A DNA stretch of 64,000 bases from Campylobacter concisus (lineage in GTDB: Bacteria; Campylobacterota; Campylobacteria; Campylobacterales; Campylobacteraceae): contig NZ_CP049239.1 in NCBI RefSeq assembly GCF_015679985.1, positions 1,736,001 through 1,800,000 on the forward strand, written 5' to 3'. The translations under genes were made by a program, and so were the position numbers. Under the pieces are notes generated by a model. The model was not told where the DNA came from, did no database searches, and saw only the letters and a list, made by a program, of their open reading frames with translations. Of this stretch, positions 28,295 to 39,524 are shown piece after piece (within the stretch, counting starts at the first letter, position 1; each line of letters opens with the position of its first letter).

Positions 28295-28368
28295 TGTTGA
28301 ACCTTTTTGTATTAGTTTTTCTTTATCATAAAAGTAAATTTTAGCCTTGAAAGCCAAAAATCACATCG

Positions 28369-28374
28369 TATAAT
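28369..28374 (+). promoter_or_regulatory. -10 box of the RluA-type gene
   Basis: TATAAT (cgTATAATtt) on the plus strand in the divergent region. The distance to the TTG start is about 105 nt, leaving a long leader. Confidence 0.35.
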
Positions 28375-28394
28375 TTTATAAAATTTAAGTTTGG

Positions 28395-28400
28395 ATTATA
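28395..28400 (-). promoter_or_regulatory. -10 box of purB
   Basis: TATAAT in TATATAATCC on the minus strand, about 100 nt before the purB ATG. Confidence 0.4.
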
Positions 28401-28479
28401 TAAAATCCGTGCTGAAATGTCGGTTATATACTTATAAATTTATGCTTAAGATAGCTCACTCGTTTTTAAAAGGATTACC

Positions 28480-29394
28480 TTGCCATACGTAAATAGATTT
28501 ATTGCCACTGCAAACAAACAAAAAGCGTATGAAATTTTAATGAAAACTGGCTTTAGTATGAGAGAGGCGCAACGACTAATAGATAAAGGTAGGCTGATAT
28601 GTGGCGGCAGTGTCGTGAGTGAGAAAAATGCCATTTTGAGTGGCGATATTTTTTTGATCGACTATGAGGCTGAGCCAAAGGGACTTAAGCCGATCTTTGA
28701 GTGCGAAAGCTTTGCGGTATTTGACAAGCCAAGCGGGGTGCTGAGCCATCCAAATGGTAGACACTGCGAATACTCACTAAATGATGAAATTTACACGCTT
28801 TTTGGACGAGATGCGAGCGTGGCACATAGGCTAGACTTTGAGACGAGTGGCGTGATAGTCGTTGGAAAAGACAGAAATTCTACGATTAGACTAAAGAAAA
28901 TTTTTGAAGACAGAGAGGTTTTTAAAAGCTACGTCGCGATGGTACAAGGCAAGATCGAACGAGAATTTACGATCGATGCCAAAATGGATCTAGCAAACAA
29001 CTACGACGATGTGAAAATGCGAATGCAAATTTGCGAAAACGGTAAGAGTGCTTTGACTAAAATTTTGCCGATCAGATATTTTGACGATATCAATACGACT
29101 TTGGTTCGGGCTATTCCACTCACTGGCAGACAACATCAAATTCGCTTACATTTGTTTCATGTGAAACACAAGATACTTGGTGAACCACTTTATGGTTTGT
29201 CACGTCCGCAGATCGAGAAAATTTTAGATAAAGAGATGAGCGAGTGTGAACGGATAAATTTAACTGGAGCAAAAAGGCTCTTGCTTCACTCGGACGAGAT
29301 TTCTTTTAAATTTGATGAAATTTTTTATAACATAAAAAGTAAATTTGACGCTGAAAGCGAGTTTTATAGATTTGCAAAAGAAGGTTTACTTTAG
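28480..29394 (+). CDS. RNA pseudouridine synthase, RluA family
   Basis: 304 residues: an S4-like N-terminal RNA-binding part (FSMREAQRLIDKGRLICGG) and a catalytic domain with HRLDFETSG, whose Asp is the nucleophile, followed by GRQHQIRLHL. It isomerises uridines in rRNA or tRNA; the exact target is not evident. Start TTG at 28480-28482 with AAAAGGA upstream. Confidence 0.92.
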   Translation: MPYVNRFIATANKQKAYEILMKTGFSMREAQRLIDKGRLICGGSVVSEKNAILSGDIFLIDYEAEPKGLKPIFECESFAVFDKPSGVLSHPNGRHCEYSLNDEIYTLFGRDASVAHRLDFETSGVIVVGKDRNSTIRLKKIFEDREVFKSYVAMVQGKIEREFTIDAKMDLANNYDDVKMRMQICENGKSALTKILPIRYFDDINTTLVRAIPLTGRQHQIRLHLFHVKHKILGEPLYGLSRPQIEKILDKEMSECERINLTGAKRLLLHSDEISFKFDEIFYNIKSKFDAESEFYRFAKEGLL

Positions 29395-29554
29395 TCTAAA
29401 ATTTTTTAATAAATTTCTATTTCTCATAAACCTTTACCTACGTTTTGCCAAAGTTTATCACTTTTAAATACCACAATGATAATTTTGTAGTTTATGCAAT
29501 TAATGCTCCATTTTATTTCTTTATGAGAGCTAGGCTTTATCTTAATGTTAAGGC

Positions 29555-29665
29555 TTAGATTTTATGCCTATCTTTTTCATCTTTTAAAACTTTTAAAATA
29601 AGCCCTAATCCAAGTAAAACCACAACAACAATAAAGACTATTTCGGCTATATCAAGCGCACTCAT
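29555..29665 (-). CDS. Small single-helix membrane protein downstream of rlmN (36 aa)
   Basis: An ATG 6 nt past the rlmN stop opens 36 codons: MSALDIAEIVFIVVVVLLGL, a continuing hydrophobic stretch, then KVLKDEKDRHKI. This is one membrane helix followed by a charged tail. C. jejuni also has a tiny hydrophobic gene next to its rlmN (Cj1713/Cj1714), which supports a real gene; homology was not tested. No strong ribosome site, so coupling to rlmN is likely. The bases 29395-29554 hold nothing else I recognise. Confidence 0.6.
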   Translation of the reverse strand: MSALDIAEIVFIVVVVLLGLGLILKVLKDEKDRHKI

Positions 29666-29671
29666 TCTAAC

Positions 29672-30802
29672 TCACACTGGCTTTACTATTTCTTCGAGTG
29701 ACTGTGTTTTTGAATTTTTATTACCAGCAATAGCTTTAAATTTTGCATTTTCATTGCGTTGTTTTAATTGCCCACAAGCTGCACTTATGTCAAGCCCTTT
29801 GCTCTGTCTAATCGTACAAGTGACGCCATGATCTCTTAGATATTCTTGAAATTTTAGCATGCTGGCAAGCTCAGGTCGTCCAAATTCACTGCCCTCATGT
29901 GGGTTAAAATAGATCAAATTTACCTTTGCCTTGATACCATGCAGCAGTTTTACCAGCTTTTTTGCATCACTAACGCTGTCATTTAGGTCTTTGATAACAA
30001 GGTATTCAAACATCACGCGTTTGCGCATATTGATAGGAAATCCCCTAACAGCATCCATAACAGCCTCAATATTATACGCCTTATTTATCGGCATTAGACG
30101 GCTTCTAAGCTCATTAGTAACAGCATGAAGCGATATGGCCAATAACACACCAAGATCCATCTCACCAAGCTTTTTTATCTGGCTGCCAAGGCCACTAGTT
30201 GAAACGGTTTGACGACATGGAGATATGGCTAGACCCTCGTTAAGAGCTAAAATTTTGATAGCTTTACTAACGTTTGCAAGATTATCAAGTGGCTCACCCA
30301 TACCCATATAAACGATATTTATGCGTCTTTCATAAGGTATCTTATTCTCTCTTTTTATCCATAAAATTTGCCCCACAATCTCGCCTGCAGTCAAATTTCT
30401 AACAAGCCCACCCTTTGCTGTTAGACAAAAAGCACAGCCCATTTTACAGCCAACCTGCGAGCTAACACAAACCGTATAGCGAGCATGGCGACTGATCTTT
30501 CCATTCTCATCACTTATCTCCTCTTTCATCGGTAGCAAAACGCTCTCTATCTTTAGCCCATCTTTTAGCTCAAAAAGATACTTGATCGAACCATCACTAC
30601 TTTGCTCAAATTTCACACATTTTAAAGGATCGATATAAAATTTTTCAGCTAGACCTTGACGCATATCTTTAGGCAAATTTAGCATTTGGCTGAAATCGGT
30701 TGCATTTTTCTTATATATCCACTCGTAGATTTGTATTGCTCTAAATGGTGGAGAAACTAACTCTTTTAGCTCATCGATACTAAGATCAAGCAAATTTATC
30801 AC
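29672..30802 (-). CDS. rlmN: 23S rRNA/tRNA adenine-C2 methyltransferase
   Basis: 376 residues. Radical SAM cluster cysteines C119-x3-C123-x2-C126 (CKMGCAFC), [10 protein letters not shown], and the methyl-carrying cysteine in AACGQL near residue 344. It methylates A2503 of 23S rRNA and A37 of some tRNAs. Its ATG overlaps the upstream stop by 4 nt (ATGA). Confidence 0.97.
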   Translation of the reverse strand: MINLLDLSIDELKELVSPPFRAIQIYEWIYKKNATDFSQMLNLPKDMRQGLAEKFYIDPLKCVKFEQSSDGSIKYLFELKDGLKIESVLLPMKEEISDENGKISRHARYTVCVSSQVGCKMGCAFCLTAKGGLVRNLTAGEIVGQILWIKRENKIPYERRINIVYMGMGEPLDNLANVSKAIKILALNEGLAISPCRQTVSTSGLGSQIKKLGEMDLGVLLAISLHAVTNELRSRLMPINKAYNIEAVMDAVRGFPINMRKRVMFEYLVIKDLNDSVSDAKKLVKLLHGIKAKVNLIYFNPHEGSEFGRPELASMLKFQEYLRDHGVTCTIRQSKGLDISAACGQLKQRNENAKFKAIAGNKNSKTQSLEEIVKPV

Positions 30803-31479
30803 ATATTTTCCTTTATATATTTTGTTAGAATTTTCTTGGCCTCTACGTGATTTTTTACAAAATCAGTATGTGCATCTTTATTACAAAAATTTGTCGCTAC
30901 GAAAATTCCATAAGCTGGAATTTTAAAAATTTGAGCTACTTTTAGAACAGAAAAAAACTCCATATTTTCTAAAAAATAGCCTTTTTCAAACATTTTATAA
31001 GCTAAATTTTTATCAGTCGTTATAAAATTTGACGAATTTGTTTTGATAGTTCCACGTGAAACGATAGAAGAAATTTCACACTCAATAGGCGTATAAGATC
31101 TATTTTCTATGCTGGAAATTTCAACATTTGCCCCAACCGAACTTTCATAAATTTGCAAAATTTCACCATCTTTATAAAGCCCTGCAGAGCCAACAAAAAC
31201 TATTTTTTCTGGCATCTGATACAAATTTCGTTCAGGATTTTTTGACAAATTTTGGCTTAGATTTTGTAGCTCTGAATTTGATGAGTTTGCAAATTTAGCT
31301 TCAATTTTTGCAAGATAGTGCGGATCGATATTTTTTAAATTTATACCCTTTTCATCCGCTCCAATACATGCTCGTTTCTGCAAAAATTTTGTCAAATTTA
31401 TTGCCATATCAACTAGCCCCACACCCATTGGCAAAGCAAAGTCAAAAATTTCATTTTTTCCAGCAGAGATAACTAACAT
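30799..31479 (-). CDS. Nucleoside phosphorylase/nucleosidase-like protein
   Basis: 226 residues with PNP/UDP phosphorylase features: [14 protein letters not shown] and, near the end, [21 protein letters not shown], the equivalent of the DMEGAAVA motif with Met-Glu kept. Divergent from MTAN and from purine nucleoside phosphorylase, so substrate is uncertain; the catalytic Asp near the C-terminus may be the one in CNKDAHTDF. Its ATG overlaps the hisF stop (TGATG), and it lies between hisF and rlmN in a coupled run. Confidence 0.75.
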   Translation of the reverse strand: MLVISAGKNEIFDFALPMGVGLVDMAINLTKFLQKRACIGADEKGINLKNIDPHYLAKIEAKFANSSNSELQNLSQNLSKNPERNLYQMPEKIVFVGSAGLYKDGEILQIYESSVGANVEISSIENRSYTPIECEISSIVSRGTIKTNSSNFITTDKNLAYKMFEKGYFLENMEFFSVLKVAQIFKIPAYGIFVATNFCNKDAHTDFVKNHVEAKKILTKYIKENM

Positions 31480-32234
31480 CAGAGCCTAACCTCAATACCA
31501 TTTGCTTTGAGATACTCTTTTAGCTTTTTTATCTCAATTTCGCCAAAGTGAAATATCGAAGCAGCTAAACACGCATCAGCCCCAGCTTCAAAAGCCTCTT
31601 TAAAGTGCTCCATCTTACCAGCTCCGCCGCTTGCAATAGTCGGTATAGAAAGCGTACTAAATATCTTTGTTAGCTCAAGATTAAAGCCTTGTTTGACACC
31701 GTCATTGTCCATAGAGGTTAACAATATCTCACCTGCTCCTCGCGACTCGACCTCTTTTGCCCAAGAAAAGGCATCTTTTTTGGTATCGATCCTACCACCA
31801 TTTATAAAAATGCTATAACCATTTTCAATCTTTTTAGCATCGATCGCTACTACAACACATTGCGAGCCAAATTTCTTAGCTGCCTCATCAATCAAATTTG
31901 GATCTTGTATAGCTGATGAATTTAAGCTTACTTTATCGCAACCAGCATTTAAAAGGCGAGAGATATCATCGATCGTGCGTATACCTCCGCCAACTGTTAG
32001 TGGGATAAAAAGCTTACTTGCGACCTTTTTTACGACATCAACTATCGTATCACGCCCAAGATGAGAGGCAGTGATATCCAAAAAGCAAAGTTCATCAGCG
32101 CCCTCGTCATTGTATCTTTTAGCTATCTCGACAGGATCTCCAGCATCAACAAGCCCTACGAAATTTACGCCCTTTACGACTCTACCATCTTTTACGTCAA
32201 GGCATGGGATTATACGTTTTGCAAAATGATTCAA
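31479..32234 (-). CDS. hisF: Imidazole glycerol phosphate synthase subunit HisF
   Basis: 251 residues, (beta/alpha)8 barrel with [16 protein letters not shown] (catalytic Asp11-type residue), VGGGIRT and ASGGAG phosphate loops, and the second catalytic Asp in SMDNDG. Cyclises PRFAR with ammonia from HisH to imidazole glycerol phosphate and AICAR. Start TTG at 32232-32234, only 2 nt from the helicase stop, so it is translated from the same message. Confidence 0.97.
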   Translation of the reverse strand: MNHFAKRIIPCLDVKDGRVVKGVNFVGLVDAGDPVEIAKRYNDEGADELCFLDITASHLGRDTIVDVVKKVASKLFIPLTVGGGIRTIDDISRLLNAGCDKVSLNSSAIQDPNLIDEAAKKFGSQCVVVAIDAKKIENGYSIFINGGRIDTKKDAFSWAKEVESRGAGEILLTSMDNDGVKQGFNLELTKIFSTLSIPTIASGGAGKMEHFKEAFEAGADACLAASIFHFGEIEIKKLKEYLKANGIEVRL

Positions 32235-32236
32235 AT

Positions 32237-35200
32237 CTATCCTTTATCTATTTTTCTAGCAGCTACCTCAAAATATGGAAGATTAGACCAATTTTCTCGG
32301 TTGCCAACTATATAAACAACCTCTTTTGCTCTTGTTAGTGCTACATTTAGTAAATTTGGTGTACTAGCGGCCCATGCTCTAGCACCTTTTGTGGCACCAC
32401 CAAGAACAAAGATAACAACATCAGCTTCTTTGCCTTGCATGGTGTGAATGGTACCAGCCCCTTTTAAATTTTTACAAACATCTTTAAAAGGTGTTATTAT
32501 TTTAACACTATCTTTTAGCTTGGCTAGCTTACCATCTAAAAGCTCTTTAACGATCATACCTTCGGCTTTATTATAATTACCTATCCATTCATCACTACTA
32601 ACATCAATCCATTCTGTTTTGATATTAGGGTCACTAAGTTTACTTTCACTACTTCTGCCAAGTATCATCATATCATCATATGTTGTTTCGTTTGAAATTT
32701 TAAACATAGGGTTGGCGCACCTTCTATGAACGATAAGTGGCGAACCAACCCAAATGGACTTACCCTCTCCTTTTATATATGTACCAATATTTTGTACTTT
32801 ATCGGCTCGAAGTTGAACTGATGATTTTAGTAGATTAAACTCATCCTTTGCATCACAGTAGCGTAAAATAGCATTATTTAAAGCTGGTGGCAATGTTACA
32901 ACAGGCTCAAGTTGAAGTGGATCACCAACTACAACAGCCATGTTTGAACGAAGCAGTGCACCTAATGCGTTAGTTAAATTTGCCTGCCCTGCCTCATCTA
33001 TTAAAAGCAAACCTATATCGCCATTTAGTAGCTCTTTAAAGGTATTATTAAAAGATGCGAAAGTAGAACTAACAACTGGCGTTAGTAAAAATAATCCTTT
33101 TATTATTTTACGTCTATCTTTAGCCTCAAGCCCGTTTTTCTCAGCCATTTTTTCATCATTAAATACAACGCTAAGAGCTCGTAAATTTGTTCTAACAGCT
33201 TCTTTGCAAGCAAAGATAGTGGCTTTATGTAGATTAAGCGCTTCTTTAAAAAGCTTAATTCTTGCCTTAAAAAGCTTCGTCTTGTGGGGTTTCTCATCAA
33301 GATCACGCTCCATCATAAATGGCATACTCTTTTGCATATCTTCATTACTCTGATTAAAACTACCATTTAAAAAGCTATCAAGCTCTTCGCTTCTACCAAT
33401 TAATTTTTGACGTCTAATAAAGTCATCATTAAGCTTGTTTAGATGGTCTATCTTGGTATTAAGTTCTAAAATTTTCTCTTCAAGCTGAGTTATTTGAGCT
33501 TTTAGTTCGTTTAATTTTACTTCATTCTTCTCTTTATTTTCACTATTTTGCTTGCTTGCTTTCAAATTTTGCTCAGCTATTTGGCGATTTATCTCACTAA
33601 CTTTTTGCGCTTCATTGTTATATTTTTCAAAAGCTTGCGTCTTTAAAATTTGCTGGAAAATAAAAAATGATGGCTTTGGAGGCGTACTCAGATACTCTTG
33701 TAAAATTTCATTTTGACCAATAAGCTTTGTTAGCTCGTTAGCTTCCGTAGCCTTTTGCTCTAGCTCATTTTTGCTCAAATCCAGTTCATCTATTAGTGGC
33801 CTTAAAAGCTCGTCTATTTGCCTTGCTGAATTATAGTTATCAAGTCTTTTATCAATATTTATAAGCTCACTATTTATACTTTTTAGCTCCTCTTCTTTGA
33901 TCCTGATCTCACTAAAAAGTAGATTTACTTCATGTAGGGCTTGATTAAATTTCTCCTTTGCCTCGTCGTAATCATCAATTCCTTCGCCGGTAGCCAAGTA
34001 TTTGCCAAGCCCCATTAAAAAGCCATCTTGTTCTATAAATTCTTTAAATTCTTTTGAAATATCTTCAAACTGACTATGCGTTTTTTCGATCTTTACGCCA
34101 TTAATCGCATTAAAAACAAAATTTGACTTATTTTGCTTTGAGCCAAGAGGTATGCAAAAAAGCCCCCATGCAGGTTTTGAGATAAAAGATTTTTCTCCAA
34201 AATTTATCTTTTCATCGGCCGAGAGAAGCCTTGTAGCTATAAATTTAAAATAATCAATCTCGCCTGCGTAACTACCGATGCTTTTTAGTTGGCTAAGCTC
34301 TTTACTTAAAATTTCAACCGCACCGTTATTGCAAGAGCTAACAACCATCTCATAGCCCTGGAGTTCTTTATTTAGAGTGAAATAAAGCACCTTATCGCTA
34401 CTATCTCGAACTGGAGCAAAGATATCATGTCTACTCATTTGTGCAAGCTTTATCGCCCTAAGCGTAACAACTTCAGCCATTACATCTTTTAAAAGCGTTG
34501 TTTTACCAGTGCCTGGAGCACCATTTACGCTATAAATTCCACCACTTTTTTCTTTAAATTTTTTAATGATGTTATTAACGGCAATTTGCTGTGAAAAATT
34601 TAGAGCGAAGTCGCTAGCAAAGGCTGATCTTGGATACTCTTCTGCTTTAAGAAAATCTCTAACAAGCCTTTTATTTTGCTCATCTCTTACATCAAGTCTT
34701 TCAAATTTATTCTCACTGCCCTCGTCCAAAAACTGATCCGTTAGCTCGTGTGTCCTGCCTGACTCGTAAAATTTTATAAGCAAATTTATATCATCTATAA
34801 AAAAGCTATTTAAAAGGCTATCATTTTCTTTAAAATTTGGATTTATGATCTTTATCTCAAGCCTTAAGAAATCATTACAAAATGGTGTTTTAAGTACACT
34901 TTTTAGCTCATCGTTTATAAGCTTTATATATTTGCCAAATTCCATTTTTTCTTTATAGATAGATAGCTTGTCTTTTATGCGCTCGCACTCTTTGCTAAAG
35001 TCACTTTGATTTATCTCTTTTAGATGATCTAGGCGAGCCATTGCCCAAGGAGCTGTTGGGATGAAAAGGTCATCAGATGAGTTTGGTGTAAAAAACGGAG
35101 TTAAATCATCATCTAAATCTACATCTTTTAAAGCAAAATTTTGATCATCTTTACAAAATACCAAATCACCAGCAAGCTTAAATTTATAGCAAAACGCCTT

Positions 35201-35515
35201 ATCAAAGCTCGTTTGTTCAGAGCGTAGTTCCTCTAAAATTTGCTCTTTTTCAAATTTAACATTTGCTAGCTTTGATATCGCAAGAGCAAGCAAGTCAGTC
35301 TCAAAAATGCCGCCATAAATTGAAATTTCTATACCATTTTTTAAAAGCGACCTATCAAATACCCTTAAAATTTGTAGAAATTTCTCATCAAAATTTGTAA
35401 TGTCAAGGTCTATTGATTTTTTAAATTTGGTATTTGTCTTTTTTGGCTCGTCTAAGGTTTTTGGCTCTAAATATTGTGATAATAAAAAGTATTTTAAGGT
35501 ATTTGCTTTGCTCAA
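32237..35515 (-). CDS. Large SF1 (UPF1-like) AAA_12-type ATPase/helicase
   Basis: 1092 residues. Walker [10 protein letters not shown] at 332-340, then a long helical/coiled-coil insertion (about 500-700), Walker [11 protein letters not shown], motif [15 protein letters not shown], and C-terminal motifs [18 protein letters not shown] and [15 protein letters not shown] (V and VI). This is the architecture of UPF1/DNA2-like superfamily 1 helicases. The N-terminal 300 residues are unassigned. Start TTG 35513-35515 with AAGG upstream. Its location directly upstream of hisF is unexpected. It could act in RNA or DNA repair, or in defence; no partner nuclease adjoins. Confidence 0.85.
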   Translation of the reverse strand: MSKANTLKYFLLSQYLEPKTLDEPKKTNTKFKKSIDLDITNFDEKFLQILRVFDRSLLKNGIEISIYGGIFETDLLALAISKLANVKFEKEQILEELRSEQTSFDKAFCYKFKLAGDLVFCKDDQNFALKDVDLDDDLTPFFTPNSSDDLFIPTAPWAMARLDHLKEINQSDFSKECERIKDKLSIYKEKMEFGKYIKLINDELKSVLKTPFCNDFLRLEIKIINPNFKENDSLLNSFFIDDINLLIKFYESGRTHELTDQFLDEGSENKFERLDVRDEQNKRLVRDFLKAEEYPRSAFASDFALNFSQQIAVNNIIKKFKEKSGGIYSVNGAPGTGKTTLLKDVMAEVVTLRAIKLAQMSRHDIFAPVRDSSDKVLYFTLNKELQGYEMVVSSCNNGAVEILSKELSQLKSIGSYAGEIDYFKFIATRLLSADEKINFGEKSFISKPAWGLFCIPLGSKQNKSNFVFNAINGVKIEKTHSQFEDISKEFKEFIEQDGFLMGLGKYLATGEGIDDYDEAKEKFNQALHEVNLLFSEIRIKEEELKSINSELINIDKRLDNYNSARQIDELLRPLIDELDLSKNELEQKATEANELTKLIGQNEILQEYLSTPPKPSFFIFQQILKTQAFEKYNNEAQKVSEINRQIAEQNLKASKQNSENKEKNEVKLNELKAQITQLEEKILELNTKIDHLNKLNDDFIRRQKLIGRSEELDSFLNGSFNQSNEDMQKSMPFMMERDLDEKPHKTKLFKARIKLFKEALNLHKATIFACKEAVRTNLRALSVVFNDEKMAEKNGLEAKDRRKIIKGLFLLTPVVSSTFASFNNTFKELLNGDIGLLLIDEAGQANLTNALGALLRSNMAVVVGDPLQLEPVVTLPPALNNAILRYCDAKDEFNLLKSSVQLRADKVQNIGTYIKGEGKSIWVGSPLIVHRRCANPMFKISNETTYDDMMILGRSSESKLSDPNIKTEWIDVSSDEWIGNYNKAEGMIVKELLDGKLAKLKDSVKIITPFKDVCKNLKGAGTIHTMQGKEADVVIFVLGGATKGARAWAASTPNLLNVALTRAKEVVYIVGNRENWSNLPYFEVAARKIDKG

Positions 35516-35621
35516 ATTTATGCCTTATTTCGTTATTGTTTAGTGATTATAATCCATTTTATATATGATTAAACTAAACTTGTAATCATTGTATAAGTAA
35601 TTTTTGGCTAATATCGCGGCT

Positions 35622-36464
35622 ATGATAAAGGCAAAAAAGCACTTTGGACAGAATTTTTTACAAGACAAAGCAACACTAGATAAGATCATCCAAGCGATAC
35701 CCAATGATGTAGCAAACGTCGTTGAGATTGGGCCTGGCTTAGGTGATTTGACATTTAGACTTTTGCAAATTTATAAGACAACCTGTTTTGAGATAGATTG
35801 TGAGCTGTTTCAAATTTTAAAGGCCAAATTTGCAAATGAGATCCAAAATGGACAATTAAAACTTTTTTGTAAAGATGCATTAGAGCAGTGGCAGCAAGAG
35901 GGCGGACTAAGTAGTGAGAACTACTTTTTGGTCGCAAATTTGCCCTATTATGTTGCTACGAAGATGATCCTAAATGCGATAGATGACGAAAAATGCCTTG
36001 GGCTTATTGTGATGATACAAAAAGAGGTTGCTCTTAAATTTAGTGCAAAGAGCAAGGATAAAGAATTTAGCTCTTTATCGATCCTCGCTTCACTTCAAGG
36101 TAGGTGTGAGCTTTTGTTCGACGTGGATGCAAAGCTTTTTAATCCACCTCCAAAGGTCACATCCTCAGTCATCAAACTACAAAAAACAAAAAAGATTTTT
36201 GGCAAAGACGGGATTTTCAAAGATGCAAAACAGTACGAGGCTTTTAAAGTATTTTTAAGAGCTGCGTTTGCTTCGCCAAGAAAGACGCTTTTGAAAAATT
36301 TATCCACAAATTTTGACAAAAATGCGTTAGAAGAAATTTTTGAAAGCCTAGGCTTAGCTCAAAATTTACGTCCACACGAGCTAGATGTCGATTTTTATCT
36401 AAAAGTATTTGAAAGATTAAAGGAAGATAATGAACGACAAAAACGAAGAAAAAGTTGTAACTAA
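35622..36464 (+). CDS. ksgA: 16S rRNA dimethyladenosine transferase
   Basis: 280 residues. KHFGQNFLQDK at the N-terminus, SAM-binding VEIGPGLGDLTF, and the NLPYYV motif. Dimethylates A1518/A1519 in helix 45 of 16S rRNA during ribosome assembly. ATG at 35622 is chosen because KsgA proteins begin within a few residues of this AKKHFGQNFL; a TTG at 35604 is less likely. The 3' end overlaps the RNase J gene by 35 nt. Confidence 0.95.
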   Translation: MIKAKKHFGQNFLQDKATLDKIIQAIPNDVANVVEIGPGLGDLTFRLLQIYKTTCFEIDCELFQILKAKFANEIQNGQLKLFCKDALEQWQQEGGLSSENYFLVANLPYYVATKMILNAIDDEKCLGLIVMIQKEVALKFSAKSKDKEFSSLSILASLQGRCELLFDVDAKLFNPPPKVTSSVIKLQKTKKIFGKDGIFKDAKQYEAFKVFLRAAFASPRKTLLKNLSTNFDKNALEEIFESLGLAQNLRPHELDVDFYLKVFERLKEDNERQKRRKSCN

Positions 36465-38559
36465 CCAAAGTAAAAACAACAAAAGACGAAGATTTAGACC
36501 AAAAAATAAACCAAAACAAGAAGGCGAAACTACCGAGCAAGCTTCACTAGTAAGCAAAAGTGTGATAGATAACTTTTTTGCAGCAGAGCAGGCCGAAACT
36601 GAAACTCACGCCGAGCCAAAGAGCCAAAATCCTCGCCCAAAAAAGCCAAGAAACAATAAAAATCAAAACAAAAATGGCGAAAATAATAAGCCAAAAGATC
36701 AAAAACAAGAACCACAAGAAACAAAAACCAAAACGCAAGAACAAAAAGAAAAGCCTAAAAAAGCTAAAAAGCCAAAGAAAAATTTACCTGCAAAACTAAA
36801 TGGTAATGAACAATGGCAGCAAGATATCGCAAGCGCAATGGTAGCAAACAAGGCCGTTCACGAGCTACGTCTGGAGCCGATGAAGTATCTAAACTCAAGC
36901 GAGCATAAAATTCGCATAACTCCACTTGGCGGTCTTGGCGAGATCGGTGGCAATATGACTATCTTTGAAACAGAAACTAGCGCCATCATTGTTGATATTG
37001 GTATGAGTTTTCCAAGTGAGAGTATGCATGGCGTGGATATACTCATCCCTGACTTTGACTATGTTAGAAAAATAAAAGATAAGATAAAAGGCGTCATCAT
37101 CACTCACGCGCACGAGGATCACATCGGCGCGGTACCATATTTTTACAAAGAGTTTAAATTTCCGATTTACGCTACGCCTTTGCCACTTGGTATGATAAAC
37201 AATAAATTTGAAGAGCACGGCTTAAAGCAGGAGCGCTCGCTTTTCCGCTCTGTTGAAAAAAGAAAGCCATATCTAATAGGCGACTTTGAGGTTGAGTGGA
37301 TACACATAACTCACTCTATAATCGATGCTTCAGCACTTGCTATCACGACAAAGGCGGGCACCATCATCCATACGGGTGACTTTAAGATCGACCATACGCC
37401 GATAGATGGCTATCCGACAGATCTTGGCAGACTTGCATACTACGGCGAAAGAGGTGTATTGTGCCTAATGAGCGATAGCACGAACAGCTACCGAGAAGGA
37501 TTTACAAAAAGCGAAAGTAGTGTTGGCAAGACCTTTGACGCGATATTCTCAAAGGCCAAAGGACGCGTCATTATGAGCACATTTAGCTCAAACATCCACC
37601 GCGTTTATCAGGCGATCGAGTGGGGGCTAAAATACAACCGCAAAGTCTGTGTCATCGGTAGATCAATGGAGAGAAATTTATATACTGCAATGGAGCTTGG
37701 CTACATCAAACTTGATAAGAAAATTTTTATCGACGCTAACGAGGTTGGCAAATTTAAAGATAACGAAGTGCTGATCGTTACCACTGGCTCTCAGGGTGAG
37801 ACTATGAGCGCACTCTACCGAATGGCTACCGATGAGCACAAATACATCAAAATAAAGCCAACCGATCAGATAATAATCAGCTCAAAGGCGATCCCTGGTA
37901 ATGAAAGCAGCATCTCAACTGTATTAAATTTCCTAATAAAATCAGGTGCAAGTGTCGCTTATCAAGACTTTAGCGAGATCCACGTCAGCGGTCACGCGGC
38001 ACAAGAAGAGCAAAAGCTGATGCTACGTCTTATAAAACCAAAATTTTTCTTGCCAGTGCATGGCGAATACAATCACATCGCAAAGCATAAAGAGACGGCC
38101 ATTAGCTGTGGTGTGGATGAGAGAAATATCTATCTAATGAGTGATGGCGATCAAATGGAGATCTGCCAAAAATACTTAAAACGTGTAAAAACGGTAAAAA
38201 CCGGCAAAGTCTTCATAGACAATCAAATAAATAAACAAATCTCAGACGATGTCGTCATCGATAGACAAAACCTTGCTGAAGCAGGTGTCGTCATGATAAT
38301 TGCTCAAATTTCACGTCATGGTGCAAAGCTTATAAATAAGCCTCGTGTTATTAGCTACGGACTTGTGGGTAACAAGCAAGATGCGGAGTTTAGCAAAGAG
38401 ATGCAAGAAATTTTGACGCAGTTTTTAAGCAACGTCAAAGAGGAGCTTTTAAAAGATGGTAGATTGCTTGAGTCACAAGTGCGCCAAGTGATCAGAAAGC
38501 ATATCTTTAGAAAGGTCAAAAAGTACCCAACTATCGTACCAATTATCTATCTAATGTAA
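36430..38559 (+). CDS. rnj: Ribonuclease J
   Basis: 709 residues. The first ~125 are a low-complexity Lys/Asn/Gln/Glu tail (for example PKDQKQEPQETK), typical of the extended epsilon-type RNase J. Then the metallo-beta-lactamase/beta-CASP core has the zinc motif H226-A-H228-E-D230-H231 and MSDSTN. It degrades and matures RNA from 5' ends (and internally), a central RNase where RNase E is absent. AAAGGAAGATA precedes the ATG inside the ksgA 3' end, so the two are coupled. Confidence 0.96.
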   Translation: MNDKNEEKVVTNQSKNNKRRRFRPKNKPKQEGETTEQASLVSKSVIDNFFAAEQAETETHAEPKSQNPRPKKPRNNKNQNKNGENNKPKDQKQEPQETKTKTQEQKEKPKKAKKPKKNLPAKLNGNEQWQQDIASAMVANKAVHELRLEPMKYLNSSEHKIRITPLGGLGEIGGNMTIFETETSAIIVDIGMSFPSESMHGVDILIPDFDYVRKIKDKIKGVIITHAHEDHIGAVPYFYKEFKFPIYATPLPLGMINNKFEEHGLKQERSLFRSVEKRKPYLIGDFEVEWIHITHSIIDASALAITTKAGTIIHTGDFKIDHTPIDGYPTDLGRLAYYGERGVLCLMSDSTNSYREGFTKSESSVGKTFDAIFSKAKGRVIMSTFSSNIHRVYQAIEWGLKYNRKVCVIGRSMERNLYTAMELGYIKLDKKIFIDANEVGKFKDNEVLIVTTGSQGETMSALYRMATDEHKYIKIKPTDQIIISSKAIPGNESSISTVLNFLIKSGASVAYQDFSEIHVSGHAAQEEQKLMLRLIKPKFFLPVHGEYNHIAKHKETAISCGVDERNIYLMSDGDQMEICQKYLKRVKTVKTGKVFIDNQINKQISDDVVIDRQNLAEAGVVMIIAQISRHGAKLINKPRVISYGLVGNKQDAEFSKEMQEILTQFLSNVKEELLKDGRLLESQVRQVIRKHIFRKVKKYPTIVPIIYLM

Positions 38560-38568
38560 GGGAAATTT

Positions 38569-39522
38569 ATGCAAACAATCAACCAAATCGCAGCCGAAGT
38601 TTTAGAGATAGAAGCAAACGAGCTTTTAAGACATGCTAAAAACTTAGAGATAGAAGATGCTGTAAATTTGATATTTAATACAAAAGGCAAGGTCATAGTA
38701 ACAGGCGTAGGCAAGAGCGGTCACATAGGCGCAAAGATCGCTGCCACGCTTGCAAGCACTGGTACGCCAAGCTTTTTCTTGCATCCAACAGAGGCTATGC
38801 ACGGCGACCTTGGCATGATAGAAAAGGATGATGTTTTGTTAGCCATTAGCTTTAGTGGCGAGAGCGATGAGCTTATAAAAATTTTACCTCATGTAAAGCG
38901 CTTTGGCGTAAAGATCGTCGCAATGGCAAGAAGTAAAACAAGCTCACTTGGTAAATTTAGCGATGCATTTATTAGCATTGACGTAGAAAAAGAGGCGTGC
39001 CCACTAAATGCCGCTCCAACAGCATCAACTACGCTAACGTTAGCTCTTGGAGATGCGTTGGCTGTTTGTTTGATGCAAAGGCGAGGCTTTAAAAAAGAGG
39101 ACTTTGCAAATTTTCATCCAGGTGGTAGCCTTGGCAAGAGGCTATTTTTAAAGGTCAAAGATGTGATGAGAAGCGAAAATTTACCGATAGTTCGCTGGAA
39201 TGCAAGCCTAAAAAAAGCAATCGATACTATGACACATGGCAAACTTGGCACGGTTCTTATCGTCGATAAAGATGGTGTGTTAGATGCCCTTTTAAGCGAC
39301 GGCGACCTTAGACGTGCACTTATGCGAGAGGACTTTGACCTAGACGAGCCAGCAATGAAATTTGCAACCTTACATCCAAAAGAGATAAACGACAAGGAAA
39401 TGTTAGCTGTGGATGCGTTAGCTTTGATAGAAAAATATAAAATTCAGCTTCTTGCCGTTGTGGAAGATGGCGTACCCGTGGGTGTTTTACACATTCATGA
39501 CCTTGCAAATTTAGGACTATAA
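38569..39522 (+). CDS. kdsD: Arabinose-5-phosphate isomerase, KpsF/GutQ family
   Basis: 317 residues: SIS domain (about 30-170) with GVGKSGHIGAKIAATLASTG and HPTEAMHGDLGMI, then two CBS domains (about 200-317, ending VLHIHDLANLGL). Converts ribulose 5-phosphate to arabinose 5-phosphate, the first step to Kdo for lipooligosaccharide or capsule. Follows rnj by 9 nt with AAGGGAAATTT; same operon. Confidence 0.93.
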   Translation: MQTINQIAAEVLEIEANELLRHAKNLEIEDAVNLIFNTKGKVIVTGVGKSGHIGAKIAATLASTGTPSFFLHPTEAMHGDLGMIEKDDVLLAISFSGESDELIKILPHVKRFGVKIVAMARSKTSSLGKFSDAFISIDVEKEACPLNAAPTASTTLTLALGDALAVCLMQRRGFKKEDFANFHPGGSLGKRLFLKVKDVMRSENLPIVRWNASLKKAIDTMTHGKLGTVLIVDKDGVLDALLSDGDLRRALMREDFDLDEPAMKFATLHPKEINDKEMLAVDALALIEKYKIQLLAVVEDGVPVGVLHIHDLANLGL

Positions 39523-39524
39523 AA

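Noticed and set aside
36530-36744. Phe-rich minus-strand frames inside the 5' part of the RNase J gene
   Set aside because: They arise from reading the Lys/Asn-rich tail in antisense and look like artefacts of base composition.
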